A stretch of 64,000 nucleotides of DNA from positions 248,001-312,000 of the forward strand of contig NZ_SELQ01000002.1 in NCBI RefSeq assembly GCF_004145405.1. Reading direction: 5' to 3'. The stretch is from Salipiger sp. IMCC34102. GTDB taxonomy: Bacteria; Pseudomonadota; Alphaproteobacteria; Rhodobacterales; Rhodobacteraceae. Made by a program: the position numbers and the translations under genes. The notes under the pieces were generated by a model, which was not told the DNA's origin, ran no database searches, and saw only the letters and a program-made list of their open reading frames with translations. Numbering within the stretch: the first letter of the stretch is position 1; each line of letters opens with the position of its first letter. Shown here piece after piece: positions 50,068 to 59,013 of this stretch.

Positions 50068-50892
50068 ATGCCCCCCGACCTGATCCACGACCCCGACGGC
50101 GGGCTGCCACGCCTGCGCGAGATCATGCGCCGCCTGCGCGACCCCGACACCGGCTGCCCCTGGGACGTCGAGCAGACCTTCGCCACCATCGCCCCCTATA
50201 CCATCGAAGAGGCTTACGAGGTGGACGACGCGATCCAGCGCGGCGCCTGGGACGAGCTGCGCGGCGAGCTGGGCGATCTTCTGTTCCAATCGGTCTTTCA
50301 CGCCCAGATGGCGGAGGACGCCGGTCTCTTCGACCTCGACGATGTCCTGCGCACGATCAGCGACAAGATGGTCACCCGCCATCCGCATGTCTTCGGCGAG
50401 GAGAGCCGCGACAAGTCCGCCGACCAGCAGACCGCGGACTGGGAGACGGTGAAGGCCGCCGAACGCGGCCCCGCCCGCACGCTCGACGGCGTGGCCCTGG
50501 GGCTGCCGGCTCTGATGCGCGCCGTGAAACTGCAAAAGCGCGCGGCCCGGGTCGGCTTTGACTGGCCGCGGATCGATGAGGTCATCGACAAGATCGCGGA
50601 GGAATCGCGCGAACTGGCAGAGGCCCGCGATACGCTCGACGCACAGGACGTGGCCGAGGAGTATGGCGATCTGCTGTTCGTGATGGCCAATCTCGGCCGC
50701 CATCTGAAGGTCGACCCGGAGGAGGCGCTGCGCGCCGCGAACGCCAAGTTCACCCGTCGTTTCAACGCGGTGGAGGACGCTCTTGCGGCAAGAGGCCAGA
50801 CACCGGCTGACAGTGACCTGTCCGAGATGGATGCCATATGGAACGCGGCGAAACACGCGGAGCGCCAATCGAACCCGCCAAAGACGGATTGA
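50068..50892 (+). CDS. mazG: Nucleoside triphosphate pyrophosphohydrolase MazG
   Basis: A 274-residue house-cleaning NTPase with two MazG domains. First: RDPDTGCPWDVEQTFATI, then EEAYEVDDAI with the Mg-binding Glu residues and ELGDLLFQSVFHAQMAE. Second: DKIAEESRELAEAR and EEYGDLLFVMANLGRHL. Encoded upstream of the iron-binding protein, but a separate promoter is likely. Confidence 0.95.
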   Translation: MPPDLIHDPDGGLPRLREIMRRLRDPDTGCPWDVEQTFATIAPYTIEEAYEVDDAIQRGAWDELRGELGDLLFQSVFHAQMAEDAGLFDLDDVLRTISDKMVTRHPHVFGEESRDKSADQQTADWETVKAAERGPARTLDGVALGLPALMRAVKLQKRAARVGFDWPRIDEVIDKIAEESRELAEARDTLDAQDVAEEYGDLLFVMANLGRHLKVDPEEALRAANAKFTRRFNAVEDALAARGQTPADSDLSEMDAIWNAAKHAERQSNPPKTD

Positions 50893-50944
50893 CCCAAGAA
50901 AAATTGTCGGGTTTACCAAGGCCACCTTTACAGGAGACCTGAAG

Positions 50945-51949
50945 ATGACATTCCGTACTTTCCTTCTGGCCACCGCCGCCGGCGTTACCGCCTTGCCCGC
51001 ACTGGCCGACGTCACCATCTACACCACCCGCCAGCCCGAATTGATCCAGCCCGTGATCGACGGCTTCACGGAAGAAAGCGGCATCGCCGTCAACCTCAAC
51101 TTCGTGAACGAAGGGCTCGTCGAACGGCTGAAGGCCGAAGGCGCGCGGTCCCCCGCAGACCTCGTCATGGATGTCGACATCGCCAACCTGCAACGCGTCG
51201 TGGACGAAGGCGTCACGCAGCCCGTCGACAGCGAAGTGCTGCAGGACGCGATCCCTGCATCCCTGCGCGGGGCGAACAACCACTGGTTCGGCCTTACGAC
51301 CCGGGCGCGCATCGTCTACGCCAGCAAGGAGCGCGTGGCCGATGGCGAAGTCACCACCTACGAGGATCTGACCGACCCGAAGTGGGAAGGCCGCATCTGC
51401 AGCCGCTCCGGCCTGAACAACTACAACCTGGCACTGCTCTCCGCCGTGATCGCTCATCACGGTGAAGACGCGGCGCGGGACTGGGCCGAAGGGCTCAAGG
51501 CCAACCTCGCCCGCACGCCCGAAGGCAACGACCGCGCGCAGGTCAAGGCAATCTGGGCCGGCCAGTGCGACATCAGCCTCGGCAATACCTACTACATGGG
51601 CAAGATGCTCGAAGATCCCGAGCAGACCGAATGGGCCAACTCCGTGCGCATCGTCTTCCCCGAGTTCGAGGAGGGCGGCACTCACGTGAACGTCTCCGGC
51701 ATCGCGATGACGCAAAGCGCGCCGAACCGCGAGGAAGCGTTGCAGCTGATGGAATATCTCGTCAGCCCCGCCGCGCAGGCGATCTACGCCGAAGAGAACT
51801 ACGAATACCCCGTTCTGCCCTCGGCCGAACGGTCCGACCTGGTCGCGGGCTGGGGTGATTTCACCGCAGACGACATCGACCTGTCCGAAGTGGCGAGCCA
51901 TCGCGGCGCTGCCCTTCGCATCATGGAAGAAGTGAACTTCGACGGCTAA
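50945..51949 (+). CDS. Periplasmic iron(III)-binding ABC protein (FbpA/FutA type)
   Basis: A 334-residue solute-binding protein. Signal peptide residues 1-21 (FLLATAAGVTALPALA). It shares YTTRQPELIQPVIDGF at the N-terminus and GNTYYMGKML, with the adjacent tyrosines that ligate iron in the family. ATG 50945 has ACAGGAGACC. No permease or ATPase gene is adjacent and a terminator follows, so it is an orphan component, presumably partnered elsewhere. Confidence 0.9.
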   Translation: MTFRTFLLATAAGVTALPALADVTIYTTRQPELIQPVIDGFTEESGIAVNLNFVNEGLVERLKAEGARSPADLVMDVDIANLQRVVDEGVTQPVDSEVLQDAIPASLRGANNHWFGLTTRARIVYASKERVADGEVTTYEDLTDPKWEGRICSRSGLNNYNLALLSAVIAHHGEDAARDWAEGLKANLARTPEGNDRAQVKAIWAGQCDISLGNTYYMGKMLEDPEQTEWANSVRIVFPEFEEGGTHVNVSGIAMTQSAPNREEALQLMEYLVSPAAQAIYAEENYEYPVLPSAERSDLVAGWGDFTADDIDLSEVASHRGAALRIMEEVNFDG

Positions 51950-51969
51950 GCGCCGACACTGACACAAGA

Positions 51970-52004
51970 AAGGCCCGCCAGGGAATGTCCGGGCGGGCCT
52001 TTTT
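51970..52004 (+). terminator. Rho-independent terminator after the iron-binding gene
   Basis: Stem GGCCCGCC / GGGCGGGCC with an 11-12 base loop and TTTTT at its end, in the spacer between the iron-binding gene and the convergent esterase. A-rich on the left side, so it may serve both directions. Confidence 0.85.
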
Positions 52005-52017
52005 CATGAGTGGGCGT

Positions 52018-53052
52018 TCACTCGGACAGGTGGTCCGACAGGAACCCGGCGGTCTGTTCGATCGCAGCCCGCGGGGCGGGCGTATCGGTGATCGGGTTCA
52101 GCATCATGAAGTCGTGGATGGTGAAGTCGTACCGCGCGGCCTCGACCTCGACGCCCGCCTGCACCAGCTTGGCCGCAAAGGCCTCGCCTTCGTCGCGCAG
52201 CACGTCATTGGCATCGGTGATCACCAGCGAAGGTGCGAGCCGCGCCAGATCCTCCTCGCCGTAGTTCAGCGGAGAGATCATCGGATCGGTCGTGTCCGCA
52301 CCTTCGGGTAGGTAAGCTTCCCACATCCATTCCATCATGTTCTTGGTCAGCCAGGGCCCGTCGCTGAAAAGCTCGTAGGATTCGCTGGTCAGATCGGCGG
52401 TCGTCACCGGATAGAGGAACGCAAGGGCGTCAAGTTCCGGCCCGCCATTGTCAGCCGCCATCTGTGCGACAACCGCGACCATCTGGCCGCCGACACTGTC
52501 ACCGGCAAGGGCGAGGCGTTCGGGGTCGATTCCGAATTCCCCTGCGTTGTCAGCGACGTATTGCAAGGTCTGAAAATTCTGGTTCAACTGCGTCGGATGC
52601 TTGGCTTCCGGGGCGGCGGTGTAGTCTACGAAGACGAAGGCCGCATTGGCCTCATTCGCAAGTTCGCGGACCAGCCGTTCATGGGTGGTGAAATTGCCCA
52701 GGATCCAGCCGCCCCCGTGGAAGTAGACCACGCCCGGCAGGGTCTCCCCCTCGCTGCCCGCGGGACGGACGGTGTAGATGGTGAAACTGCCGTCGTCCCC
52801 GTCGAGCGTCATTTCCTGCACATCGGCATCGGCCATGTCGACATCGGCCCCGGTCTGGGTGTCGATCAGGACTTGCCGCGCATCCTCATAGGACATCGAC
52901 GGCAGCGGATCGGACCCGGCGAGGCTGTCGATGAAGCCTTGGGTCTGCTCTTGCAGAACCACGCGCGGGACGTCTGCGTCCGTGCCGTCCTGGGCCATCG
53001 CGGCCAGCGGAAGGATGGCAGCCACGGCTGCGGCGGTGAAGGTCTTCGTCAT
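52018..53052 (-). CDS. Secreted alpha/beta hydrolase, HSL-type esterase/lipase
   Basis: A 344-residue esterase. Signal peptide residues 1-20 (TAAAVAAILPLAAMAQ). The oxyanion motif is VYFHGGGWILG; the nucleophile serine is in LAGDSVGGQMV; the acid and histidine are in DANDVLRDEG and DFTIHDFMML. The mature N-terminus has an extra acidic region of about 60 residues (DMADADVQEMTLDGDDG). Probably acts on short-chain esters in the periplasm. Encoded alone. Confidence 0.88.
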   Translation of the reverse strand: MTKTFTAAAVAAILPLAAMAQDGTDADVPRVVLQEQTQGFIDSLAGSDPLPSMSYEDARQVLIDTQTGADVDMADADVQEMTLDGDDGSFTIYTVRPAGSEGETLPGVVYFHGGGWILGNFTTHERLVRELANEANAAFVFVDYTAAPEAKHPTQLNQNFQTLQYVADNAGEFGIDPERLALAGDSVGGQMVAVVAQMAADNGGPELDALAFLYPVTTADLTSESYELFSDGPWLTKNMMEWMWEAYLPEGADTTDPMISPLNYGEEDLARLAPSLVITDANDVLRDEGEAFAAKLVQAGVEVEAARYDFTIHDFMMLNPITDTPAPRAAIEQTAGFLSDHLSE

Positions 53053-53145
53053 TGGTCTCTCCTCTTTAATCACGCCAGCCAACGAATTGGGGCGGCAAAG
53101 AGTTGCATGACGATGAATTTATGACGCGGCCGGACCGGACCGCCG

Positions 53146-54960
53146 TCAGCCGTTTTCGGACTTCTCTTCCAGTTCAAGCCATTCGGCCTCGGCCGCGTCC
53201 AGCATGCCCTGCCGTTCGGTCAGGGCATCGGTGGCTTTCTCGAACTTCACCGGGTTCTGGGTGAACAGGTCGGGATCGGCCAGCAGATCGACGAGCTTGG
53301 CGATCTCCGCCTCCAGTCGCGCGATGACGCCCGGAAGCTCCTCAAGCCGGTGCCGCTCGGTGAAGGACAGCCCTTCCTTGCGCGCAACCTGCTGGCTTTG
53401 CTTGCCTTTCTTGGCCATGGGCTTGCCGACCGACGACGGGGCGGCGGCCCTGTCCCCACGCTGCGCCCGGTAATCCGTCCAGCCGCCGGCATAGACCGTG
53501 GCCTGCCCGTCCCCCTCCATCGCCACCGTGGTCGTCGCCACCCGGTCGAGGAAATCGCGGTCGTGGCTGACCAGCAGCACGGTGCCGTCGTAGTCCCCCA
53601 GAAGGTCCTGCAGCAGATCCAGTGTCTCGATGTCCAGGTCGTTCGTCGGTTCGTCCAGCACCAGAAGGTTGCTGGGCTTGGCCATCAGCCGCGCCAAGAG
53701 CAGCCGGGCCCGCTCTCCCCCCGACAGGGCGCGGACCGGTGCGCGGGCCTGGGCTTCGTCGAAGAGGAACTCCTTGAGGTAGCCCACCACGTGTTTCGGT
53801 GTGCCGCGCACCATGATCTGGTCGGCCTTGCCGGAGACGCCCATCTCGGGGTCGTTCACCAGGTTGTCCCAAAGCGACAGCTGCGGATCCAGTTGCGCGC
53901 GGGTCTGGTCGAAGACGGCCGTCTCGAGGTTCGTACCAAGCTTGATCGTCCCGTCGTCGGGTGCGACCTGTCCCAGCAGCATCTTGATCAGCGTGGTCTT
54001 GCCGACGCCATTCGGACCGACGAAGGCCACGCGATCGCCGCGCTGCACCGTCAGGTCCAGGTGGCGCACGATCTCCTTGCCGTCGAAGGCTTTCCTGAGG
54101 CCCGTCGCCTCCATCACCTTCTTGCCCGACGTGGGTCCCGACTCCAACGCCATGGCCGCGGTGCCTTGGCGCTGGATCTGCCCGGCCCGTTCGGCGCGCA
54201 ATTCCTGCAGCGCGCGAACGCGACCCTGGTTGCGCTTGCGCCGGGCGGAAATCCCCTCGACCGCCCAGCGGGCCTCGGCCTTGATCTTGCGATTGAGCTT
54301 GTGGCGCTGCTGGTCTTCTTCCTCCCAGATCCGATCGCGCCAGGCCTCGAACCCGTCGAAGCCTTCCTCGGTGCGCCTGACCTGACCGCGGTCGATCCAG
54401 AGCGTCGCGCGCGTCAGGTTGCGCAGGAAGGCCCGGTCGTGGCTGATCAGCACGAAGCCCGCGCGGGTCGATTTCAGCTCGTTTTCAAGCCAGGCGATCG
54501 CCTCGATATCGAGGTGGTTGGTGGGCTCGTCCAGCAGCATCAGCTCCGGCGCCTCTGCCATCAGCTTGGCCAGCGCCGCGCGCCGTCGTTCCCCGCCAGA
54601 GGCCGTCGCGACGGCGCCCGCGGGGTCAAACTTCAACCCTTCGGCCACCATCTCCACGCGGTAGGCCTCCGACGGATCCAGCCCGCTTGCGGCGTAATCG
54701 CCCAGCGTGGCGTGGCCCTCCATGGTGGGCTCCTGCTCCATGTAGCCCACGCTGACGCCGGGGGCCGCGATCGCGGTGCCGCGGTCGGCCTCGACCAGTC
54801 CCGCCATGACTTTCATCAAGGTCGACTTGCCAGACCCGTTGCGCCCCACCAGGGCCACGCGGTCGCCGGGTTGCACCACGAGGGAGAGATCCTCGAAGAC
54901 GGGGTCGCCGCCGAAAGTCAGGGAGATGTCGGAGAGCTGAAGAAGGGGTGTGCGTGCCAT
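53146..54960 (-). CDS. uup: ABC-F ATPase, Uup-like
   Basis: A 604-residue ABC-F protein. First domain: GRNGSGKST, SGGERRRAAL, LLDEPTNHLDIE. The Uup-type arm is a basic segment RWAVEGISARRKRNQGRVRA. Second domain: GPNGVGKTT, LSGGERARLLLAR, LVLDEPTNDLDIET. A C-terminal coiled coil (about residues 525-604) may bind DNA, as in Uup. Linked to tolerance of transposon excision and ribosome function. Confidence 0.92.
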   Translation of the reverse strand: MARTPLLQLSDISLTFGGDPVFEDLSLVVQPGDRVALVGRNGSGKSTLMKVMAGLVEADRGTAIAAPGVSVGYMEQEPTMEGHATLGDYAASGLDPSEAYRVEMVAEGLKFDPAGAVATASGGERRRAALAKLMAEAPELMLLDEPTNHLDIEAIAWLENELKSTRAGFVLISHDRAFLRNLTRATLWIDRGQVRRTEEGFDGFEAWRDRIWEEEDQQRHKLNRKIKAEARWAVEGISARRKRNQGRVRALQELRAERAGQIQRQGTAAMALESGPTSGKKVMEATGLRKAFDGKEIVRHLDLTVQRGDRVAFVGPNGVGKTTLIKMLLGQVAPDDGTIKLGTNLETAVFDQTRAQLDPQLSLWDNLVNDPEMGVSGKADQIMVRGTPKHVVGYLKEFLFDEAQARAPVRALSGGERARLLLARLMAKPSNLLVLDEPTNDLDIETLDLLQDLLGDYDGTVLLVSHDRDFLDRVATTTVAMEGDGQATVYAGGWTDYRAQRGDRAAAPSSVGKPMAKKGKQSQQVARKEGLSFTERHRLEELPGVIARLEAEIAKLVDLLADPDLFTQNPVKFEKATDALTERQGMLDAAEAEWLELEEKSENG

Positions 54961-55189
54961 GCCCGCCAGCTACGGTCCCGCCCGCACCAGCGCAAGTCCC
55001 TCGCCTCACAATTCATGCCATCGCGGGTGTAAGCTCCTCGCCCAGGGGCTGCCGGCAGCGCAAGGCCGCCCGTGGCGCGCCGGCCATCTCTGTTCTGGAA
55101 ATATCCGCCCCGCCGGCGAGGCGTCCCGCACCTTCCAAGCGCTCCGTCCTCGCCCGTGACGCGCATCTTCGACACACGAAGCATGAGTC
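54961..55189. other. Spacer between uup and olsB-like gene
   Basis: No gene. It holds extragenic repeat copy F and two short frames with no support. Confidence 0.5.
55073..55136. repeat. Extragenic repeat copy F (type 2)
   Basis: Nearly identical to copy G at 62297: shared core CTCTGTTCTGRAAATATCCG then CCCCGCCGGCGAGGCGTCCC. The CGCCGGCG core is a dyad. Read on the minus strand it resembles the GCCTCCGGCGGGAG half of type 1 repeats. Confidence 0.75.
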
Positions 55190-55903
55190 CTACCCCGCCA
55201 GTGCCCGCAAGGCCCGGGTGCGCGCCGCGGGGATGCGGGCGACTTCGACGCAGGTGAAGACGTGCATGGTGTCGAGCTTGCGGTCGATGACCGCCTGCGG
55301 TCCCACCCATCCGCCCATGGCGAGGTAGCTGCGCAAGAGCGGCGGCAGGCTGGCCAAAGCCGCCCGGCGGTCCAGAACCGCACCGTTCAGCTCGACCGCC
55401 TCCGCCGTCCGCGCGGTGGGACGCAGGCCCCGCGGGCTGAGGTGGTGCCGCCCCAGCAGACCCAGGCCCGCCGCATGCCGGGAGGGATCGGCACCGGGAA
55501 AGCTCGTGCAGCCGATCATCAGCCCGATGCGCCTTTCGTCGACCATGCGCGTCAGAGCCGCCAGGAGGCAGCGCAGCACGTCGGCGTCCAGCGTTCCGGC
55601 GGCGGTACACAGGCGCCCCACCTCCAGGATCGGAGTACCCACGACCGCCAGCGGGGACAGATCGTAGCTTTGCGCCGACAGGGTCCGGTCGAGCGCCGCA
55701 CCGTCCGGCACCAGCAGCGTCCGCGCGGTGGCCACCAATCGGCCCCGGGTCTCGATCATCAGGTGATCGCAGGCGGTGTCATGGGCGTCCGTATCCTGTC
55801 CCTCGCCGCCGATGAACCGCCGGTGGCGCAGGCGCAGGCAGGCGTCCAGGTCCGCGCCCGTCCTGGCCGGTCTGGCGGTCAGCCGCACGTTGGGGCCGGT
55901 CAT
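55190..55903 (-). CDS. olsB: OlsB-like N-acyltransferase (ornithine lipid synthesis)
   Basis: A 237-residue GNAT-like acyltransferase. OlsB transfers a 3-hydroxyacyl group from acyl-ACP to ornithine, the first step of ornithine lipid. Family strings: LRHRRFIGGEGQDTDAHDTACDH-like region near residue 35 (in part: CLRLRHRRFIGGEGQ), LEVGRLCTAAG and MIGCTSFPGADPSRHA. The second gene, olsA, is not adjacent; uup lies downstream. ATG 55903 chosen over an upstream ATG because the family starts near here. The exact acyl acceptor is inferred. Confidence 0.75.
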   Translation of the reverse strand: MTGPNVRLTARPARTGADLDACLRLRHRRFIGGEGQDTDAHDTACDHLMIETRGRLVATARTLLVPDGAALDRTLSAQSYDLSPLAVVGTPILEVGRLCTAAGTLDADVLRCLLAALTRMVDERRIGLMIGCTSFPGADPSRHAAGLGLLGRHHLSPRGLRPTARTAEAVELNGAVLDRRAALASLPPLLRSYLAMGGWVGPQAVIDRKLDTMHVFTCVEVARIPAARTRALRALAG

Positions 55904-55971
55904 CGCGACTCCTTGGCTCTGGAAGGCTTTGACCCTACATACCCTCAAGACACCGAAAAGAGGACGAAAAA

Positions 55972-56364
55972 ATGGACAAGGTCACGAAAACCGACGCGGA
56001 GTGGAAGGAAGAGCTCGCCCCCGACGCCTTCAAGGTCCTGCGCAAGCACGGCACCGAGCGTGCGGGAAGCCATGACGATTTTCCGAAGGAAGACGGGATC
56101 TTTCTGTGCAAGGGCTGTGGCAACCCGCTGTTCGACCAGGACACGAAGTACGAATCCGGTACCGGCTGGCCGTCCTTCTACGCCCCCATCGACCCCAGTG
56201 CCGTGGGAGAGAGCGAGGATCGCCGCCTCTTCACCCGCCGTACGGAGGTGCATTGCGCCAGGTGTGACGGCCACCTCGGTCACGTCTTTCCCGACGGTCC
56301 CGCGCCCACCGGCCTACGCTATTGCATGAACGGCGTCGCCATGACCTTCGAGCCGAAGGACTGA
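55972..56364 (+). CDS. msrB: Peptide-methionine (R)-S-oxide reductase
   Basis: A 130-residue MsrB that reduces methionine-R-sulfoxide. The catalytic cysteine is in GLRYCMNGVAM; two CxxC pairs (CKGCG and CARCD) bind zinc. SGTGWPSFYAP is the substrate region. ATG at 55972 is preceded by GAGGACG. A terminator follows. Confidence 0.96.
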   Translation: MDKVTKTDAEWKEELAPDAFKVLRKHGTERAGSHDDFPKEDGIFLCKGCGNPLFDQDTKYESGTGWPSFYAPIDPSAVGESEDRRLFTRRTEVHCARCDGHLGHVFPDGPAPTGLRYCMNGVAMTFEPKD

Positions 56365-56396
56365 GTTCCCCGCATCGTTCTCGAACCGAAAAAAAG

Positions 56397-56427
56397 GGGC
56401 CGCGCAACCAAGTGCTGCGCGGCCCCT
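56397..56427. terminator. Bidirectional terminator between msrB and bamE
   Basis: Stem GGGGCCGCGCA / TGCGCGGCCCC with loop ACCAAGTGC. TTCTT follows on the right, and an A run precedes it on the left. Convergent genes msrB and bamE flank it. Confidence 0.85.
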
Positions 56428-56453
56428 TCTTCATGTGTTCCTCGTGTCGCACG

Positions 56454-56921
56454 TCACGGCGAGTTCAGGATATCCTGTGCATCGACCCGGCCCACGTTGC
56501 CCAGGATCTGGCGCAGCAGCGCGCCGTCGGCCTCGTTGCTGTCGGTCACGCGGCGCGACAGGGTGATCACGCGGCCGTCTTCAAGCCCGTAGCGCTCGAT
56601 GTTGGACAGGATCCCGGCGGAATCGAACCGGATCGCAAGCACCTCGCGGGCCGTCTCCACCGGGGCCGCGGCGCCCCGGGTGACGAAGCGGCTTTGCACG
56701 TAGTAAAGCGCGTCGTTGTTGCTGACGCCCCCGGTGACGGGCGGGCCGACCGCGGCGATCACGGTTTCGCGGGTGTCCTGGCCGACCGTCAGCCCGGCGA
56801 GATCCTCAGCCACGGGGATATAGCCGTGATTGCGCACGATCGGCGTGCAGGCCACGGCCAGGGCCAAGGCCGCGGCGGCAAGCGCCGGGATATGTCTGCG
56901 ATTGGTGCTGATCTTGCGCAT
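56454..56921 (-). CDS. bamE: Outer-membrane assembly lipoprotein BamE/SmpA
   Basis: A 155-residue lipoprotein. The signal peptide ends in ALAVAC with lipobox VAC at C25. The BamE domain has the typical VGQDTRETVIAAVGPPV and ALYYVQSRF strings. It belongs to the BAM complex that inserts outer-membrane beta-barrels. The C-terminal part (GRVDAQDILNSP) is a normal extension in this clade. Divergent from yceD. Confidence 0.92.
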   Translation of the reverse strand: MRKISTNRRHIPALAAAALALAVACTPIVRNHGYIPVAEDLAGLTVGQDTRETVIAAVGPPVTGGVSNNDALYYVQSRFVTRGAAAPVETAREVLAIRFDSAGILSNIERYGLEDGRVITLSRRVTDSNEADGALLRQILGNVGRVDAQDILNSP

Positions 56922-57004
56922 GCGCGCCCCCTTGCCTTGACGCCGCGCGCCCTTGTATCCCCCTTATCGAAGCCCGGCCCCCTTGCCAAGAATGGATGCC
57001 CGCC

Positions 57005-57550
57005 ATGACGTCCGACCTGCCGACCCACGTCCTCCAGCTGTCCCAGTTGCGCAACCGCCGCGGAACCGCGTTCGACCTCGAGACAACGCCCGCAGAACGC
57101 GCGGCCACCGCGCGCGAACTGGACATCGTCGCCGTGAAGAAACTGACCTTCGTGGGCGAGATCGCGCCCGAAGGGCGCGCCGACTGGCGCCTGACCGGAA
57201 CGCTTGGGGCCACGGTCGTCCAGTCCTGCGTTGCCACGCTGGAGCCGGTGACGACCCGCATCGACGAGTCCGTCCTGCGCACCTACGCCGCCGATTTCGA
57301 ATTCCCCGAGGCCTCCGAGACCGAGATGCCGGAGGATGACACGATCGAACCGCTTCCGGCGGCCGTCGACGTGGCCCAGGTGATGATCGAGGCGCTGAGC
57401 CTCGCCCTGCCCGCCTTCCCGCGCGCCGAAGGGGCCGAGGTCGGCCAAGTGCTGGCCGCCGAGGACGGGGTCGACCCCATGACGGACGAGGACGTGAAGC
57501 CGTTTGCCGGTCTCGGTGCATTGCGCGACCGCCTGGCGAAGGACGATTAG
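57005..57550 (+). CDS. YceD/DUF177 family protein
   Basis: A 181-residue protein of the YceD family (DUF177), linked to 23S rRNA accumulation or ribosome assembly. Unlike many YceD proteins, no CxxxC pair is visible; a single cysteine lies in VVQSCVATLEPV. An ATG nine bases earlier (56996) is an alternative start. It sits upstream of rpmF in the normal yceD-rpmF-plsX-fabH order. Confidence 0.9.
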   Translation: MTSDLPTHVLQLSQLRNRRGTAFDLETTPAERAATARELDIVAVKKLTFVGEIAPEGRADWRLTGTLGATVVQSCVATLEPVTTRIDESVLRTYAADFEFPEASETEMPEDDTIEPLPAAVDVAQVMIEALSLALPAFPRAEGAEVGQVLAAEDGVDPMTDEDVKPFAGLGALRDRLAKDD

Positions 57551-57703
57551 CCCGATACCGGGTTGCCACGGCGCGATTTCGGAGTATGTAGGCGGCCTTC
57601 CGTAAGGCCCTCTCGACAGGGCCGCGCGAATGTCCTAGGACCGCGCAAATCATTTGAACCACGGGCCATGAACCGGCCCCCCAACCAGTTGATAGGGTGC
57701 GCC

Positions 57704-57904
57704 ATGGCCGTCCAGCAGAACAAAGTCTCCAAGTCCCGTCGCAACAACCGTCGCGCGCACGATTCGCTCGAAGGGGCCAACCCCAACGAATGCGAAAACT
57801 GCGGCGAGCTGAAGCGCCCGCACCACATCTGCCCGTCCTGCGGCCACTACGCCTCGAAGGAAGTGATCGGCACCGACCTCGATCTGGACGAAGACGCGGC
57901 ATAA
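57704..57904 (+). CDS. rpmF: 50S ribosomal protein L32
   Basis: A 66-residue ribosomal protein beginning [20 protein letters not shown]. It has a zinc-ribbon pattern, CENCGE and [10 protein letters not shown]. The acidic C-terminus (DLDLDEDAA) is a clade feature. Spaced 24 bases from plsX. Confidence 0.98.
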   Translation: MAVQQNKVSKSRRNNRRAHDSLEGANPNECENCGELKRPHHICPSCGHYASKEVIGTDLDLDEDAA

Positions 57905-57927
57905 TCGCCCGCGCGGGGGGGACGCAC

Positions 57928-59013
57928 ATGGCACGGACGGATCCCGTCTCTGCGGCCAGGGGCGACGCCTCGCGTGTGCTTTCTGTCGATGCGATGGGCG
58001 GTGACAACGGGCCTGCGACGGTCGTCGCGGGCCTCGCGCGTTTTCTGAACAAGGCGCCCGACACCGCGATCCTCCTTCACGGCCGCGCGTCGGAACTGGC
58101 GCCGCTTCTGGCGCGCTACAAGCTGACCGATCGGGTCACGCTGCGCGACGCGCCGGACGTCGTCACCATGGACGACAAGCCCAGCCAGGTGGTGCGCCGT
58201 GGCAAGCAGACCTCCATGTGGTCCGCGATCGAGGCCGTGCGCAACGGCGAGGCCGGCGTCGTCGTCAGCTGCGGCAACACCGGTGGCCTGATGGCGATGT
58301 CGATGCTGCGGTTGCGCAAGATCGACGGCGTGAACCGCCCCGCCATCGCCTGCCTCTGGCCGTCGCGCAATCCCCAAGGATTCAACGTCATGCTGGACGC
58401 GGGCGCCGACATCCGCGCCGACCAGGACGACCTGCTGACCTACGCGCTGATGGGGTCCTCCTACGCGCGCAACGCCTTCGACCTGGATCAGCCCCGCGTC
58501 GGCCTGCTGAATGTCGGCACCGAGGAGCACAAGGGCCGGGCTGAGCTGAAGGTCGCGCACGAGATGATCGCCGCAGCCGCCGGTCCGGGTGGATTCGACT
58601 ACGCGGGGTTCATCGAAGGCGGCGATCTGCCGGGGGACCGCTGCGACGTGATCGTCACCGACGGCTTCACCGGCAACGTGGCGCTGAAGACCGGCGAGGG
58701 CATCGCCAACCTGATCTCCGACACCCTGCGCGCCAGCCTGCGGCGCACGCCCCTGTCGATGCTGGGCGCGCTGATGGCAAAAGGCGCCCTGGCCCGGCTC
58801 AAGCGCAAGGTCGATCCGCGCCGGGTGAACGGCGGCGTGTTCCTCGGGCTGTCCAAGATCGTCATCAAGAGCCATGGGTCCGCCGACGAAACCGGGGTCG
58901 CCGCGGCACTCAAGCTCGCGCACCGGCTGGCCGATCAGGGTTTTTCGGAAAAGCTCGCGGCGCGCCTGACCGCCGCCCTCCCCCATACCGACGAGAAAGA
59001 GAGCGCTTCATGA
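57928..59013 (+). CDS. plsX: Phosphate acyltransferase PlsX
   Basis: A 361-residue enzyme that makes acyl phosphate from acyl-ACP for phospholipid synthesis. N-terminal SVDAMGGDNGPATVVAGLAR; mid-region VVVSCGNTGGLMAMSMLRL and VGLLNVGTEEHKGRAELK; CDVIVTDGFTGNVALK near the C-terminus. ATG 57928 in a GC-rich leader. Its TGA overlaps the fabH ATG (ATGA). Confidence 0.97.
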   Translation: MARTDPVSAARGDASRVLSVDAMGGDNGPATVVAGLARFLNKAPDTAILLHGRASELAPLLARYKLTDRVTLRDAPDVVTMDDKPSQVVRRGKQTSMWSAIEAVRNGEAGVVVSCGNTGGLMAMSMLRLRKIDGVNRPAIACLWPSRNPQGFNVMLDAGADIRADQDDLLTYALMGSSYARNAFDLDQPRVGLLNVGTEEHKGRAELKVAHEMIAAAAGPGGFDYAGFIEGGDLPGDRCDVIVTDGFTGNVALKTGEGIANLISDTLRASLRRTPLSMLGALMAKGALARLKRKVDPRRVNGGVFLGLSKIVIKSHGSADETGVAAALKLAHRLADQGFSEKLAARLTAALPHTDEKESAS

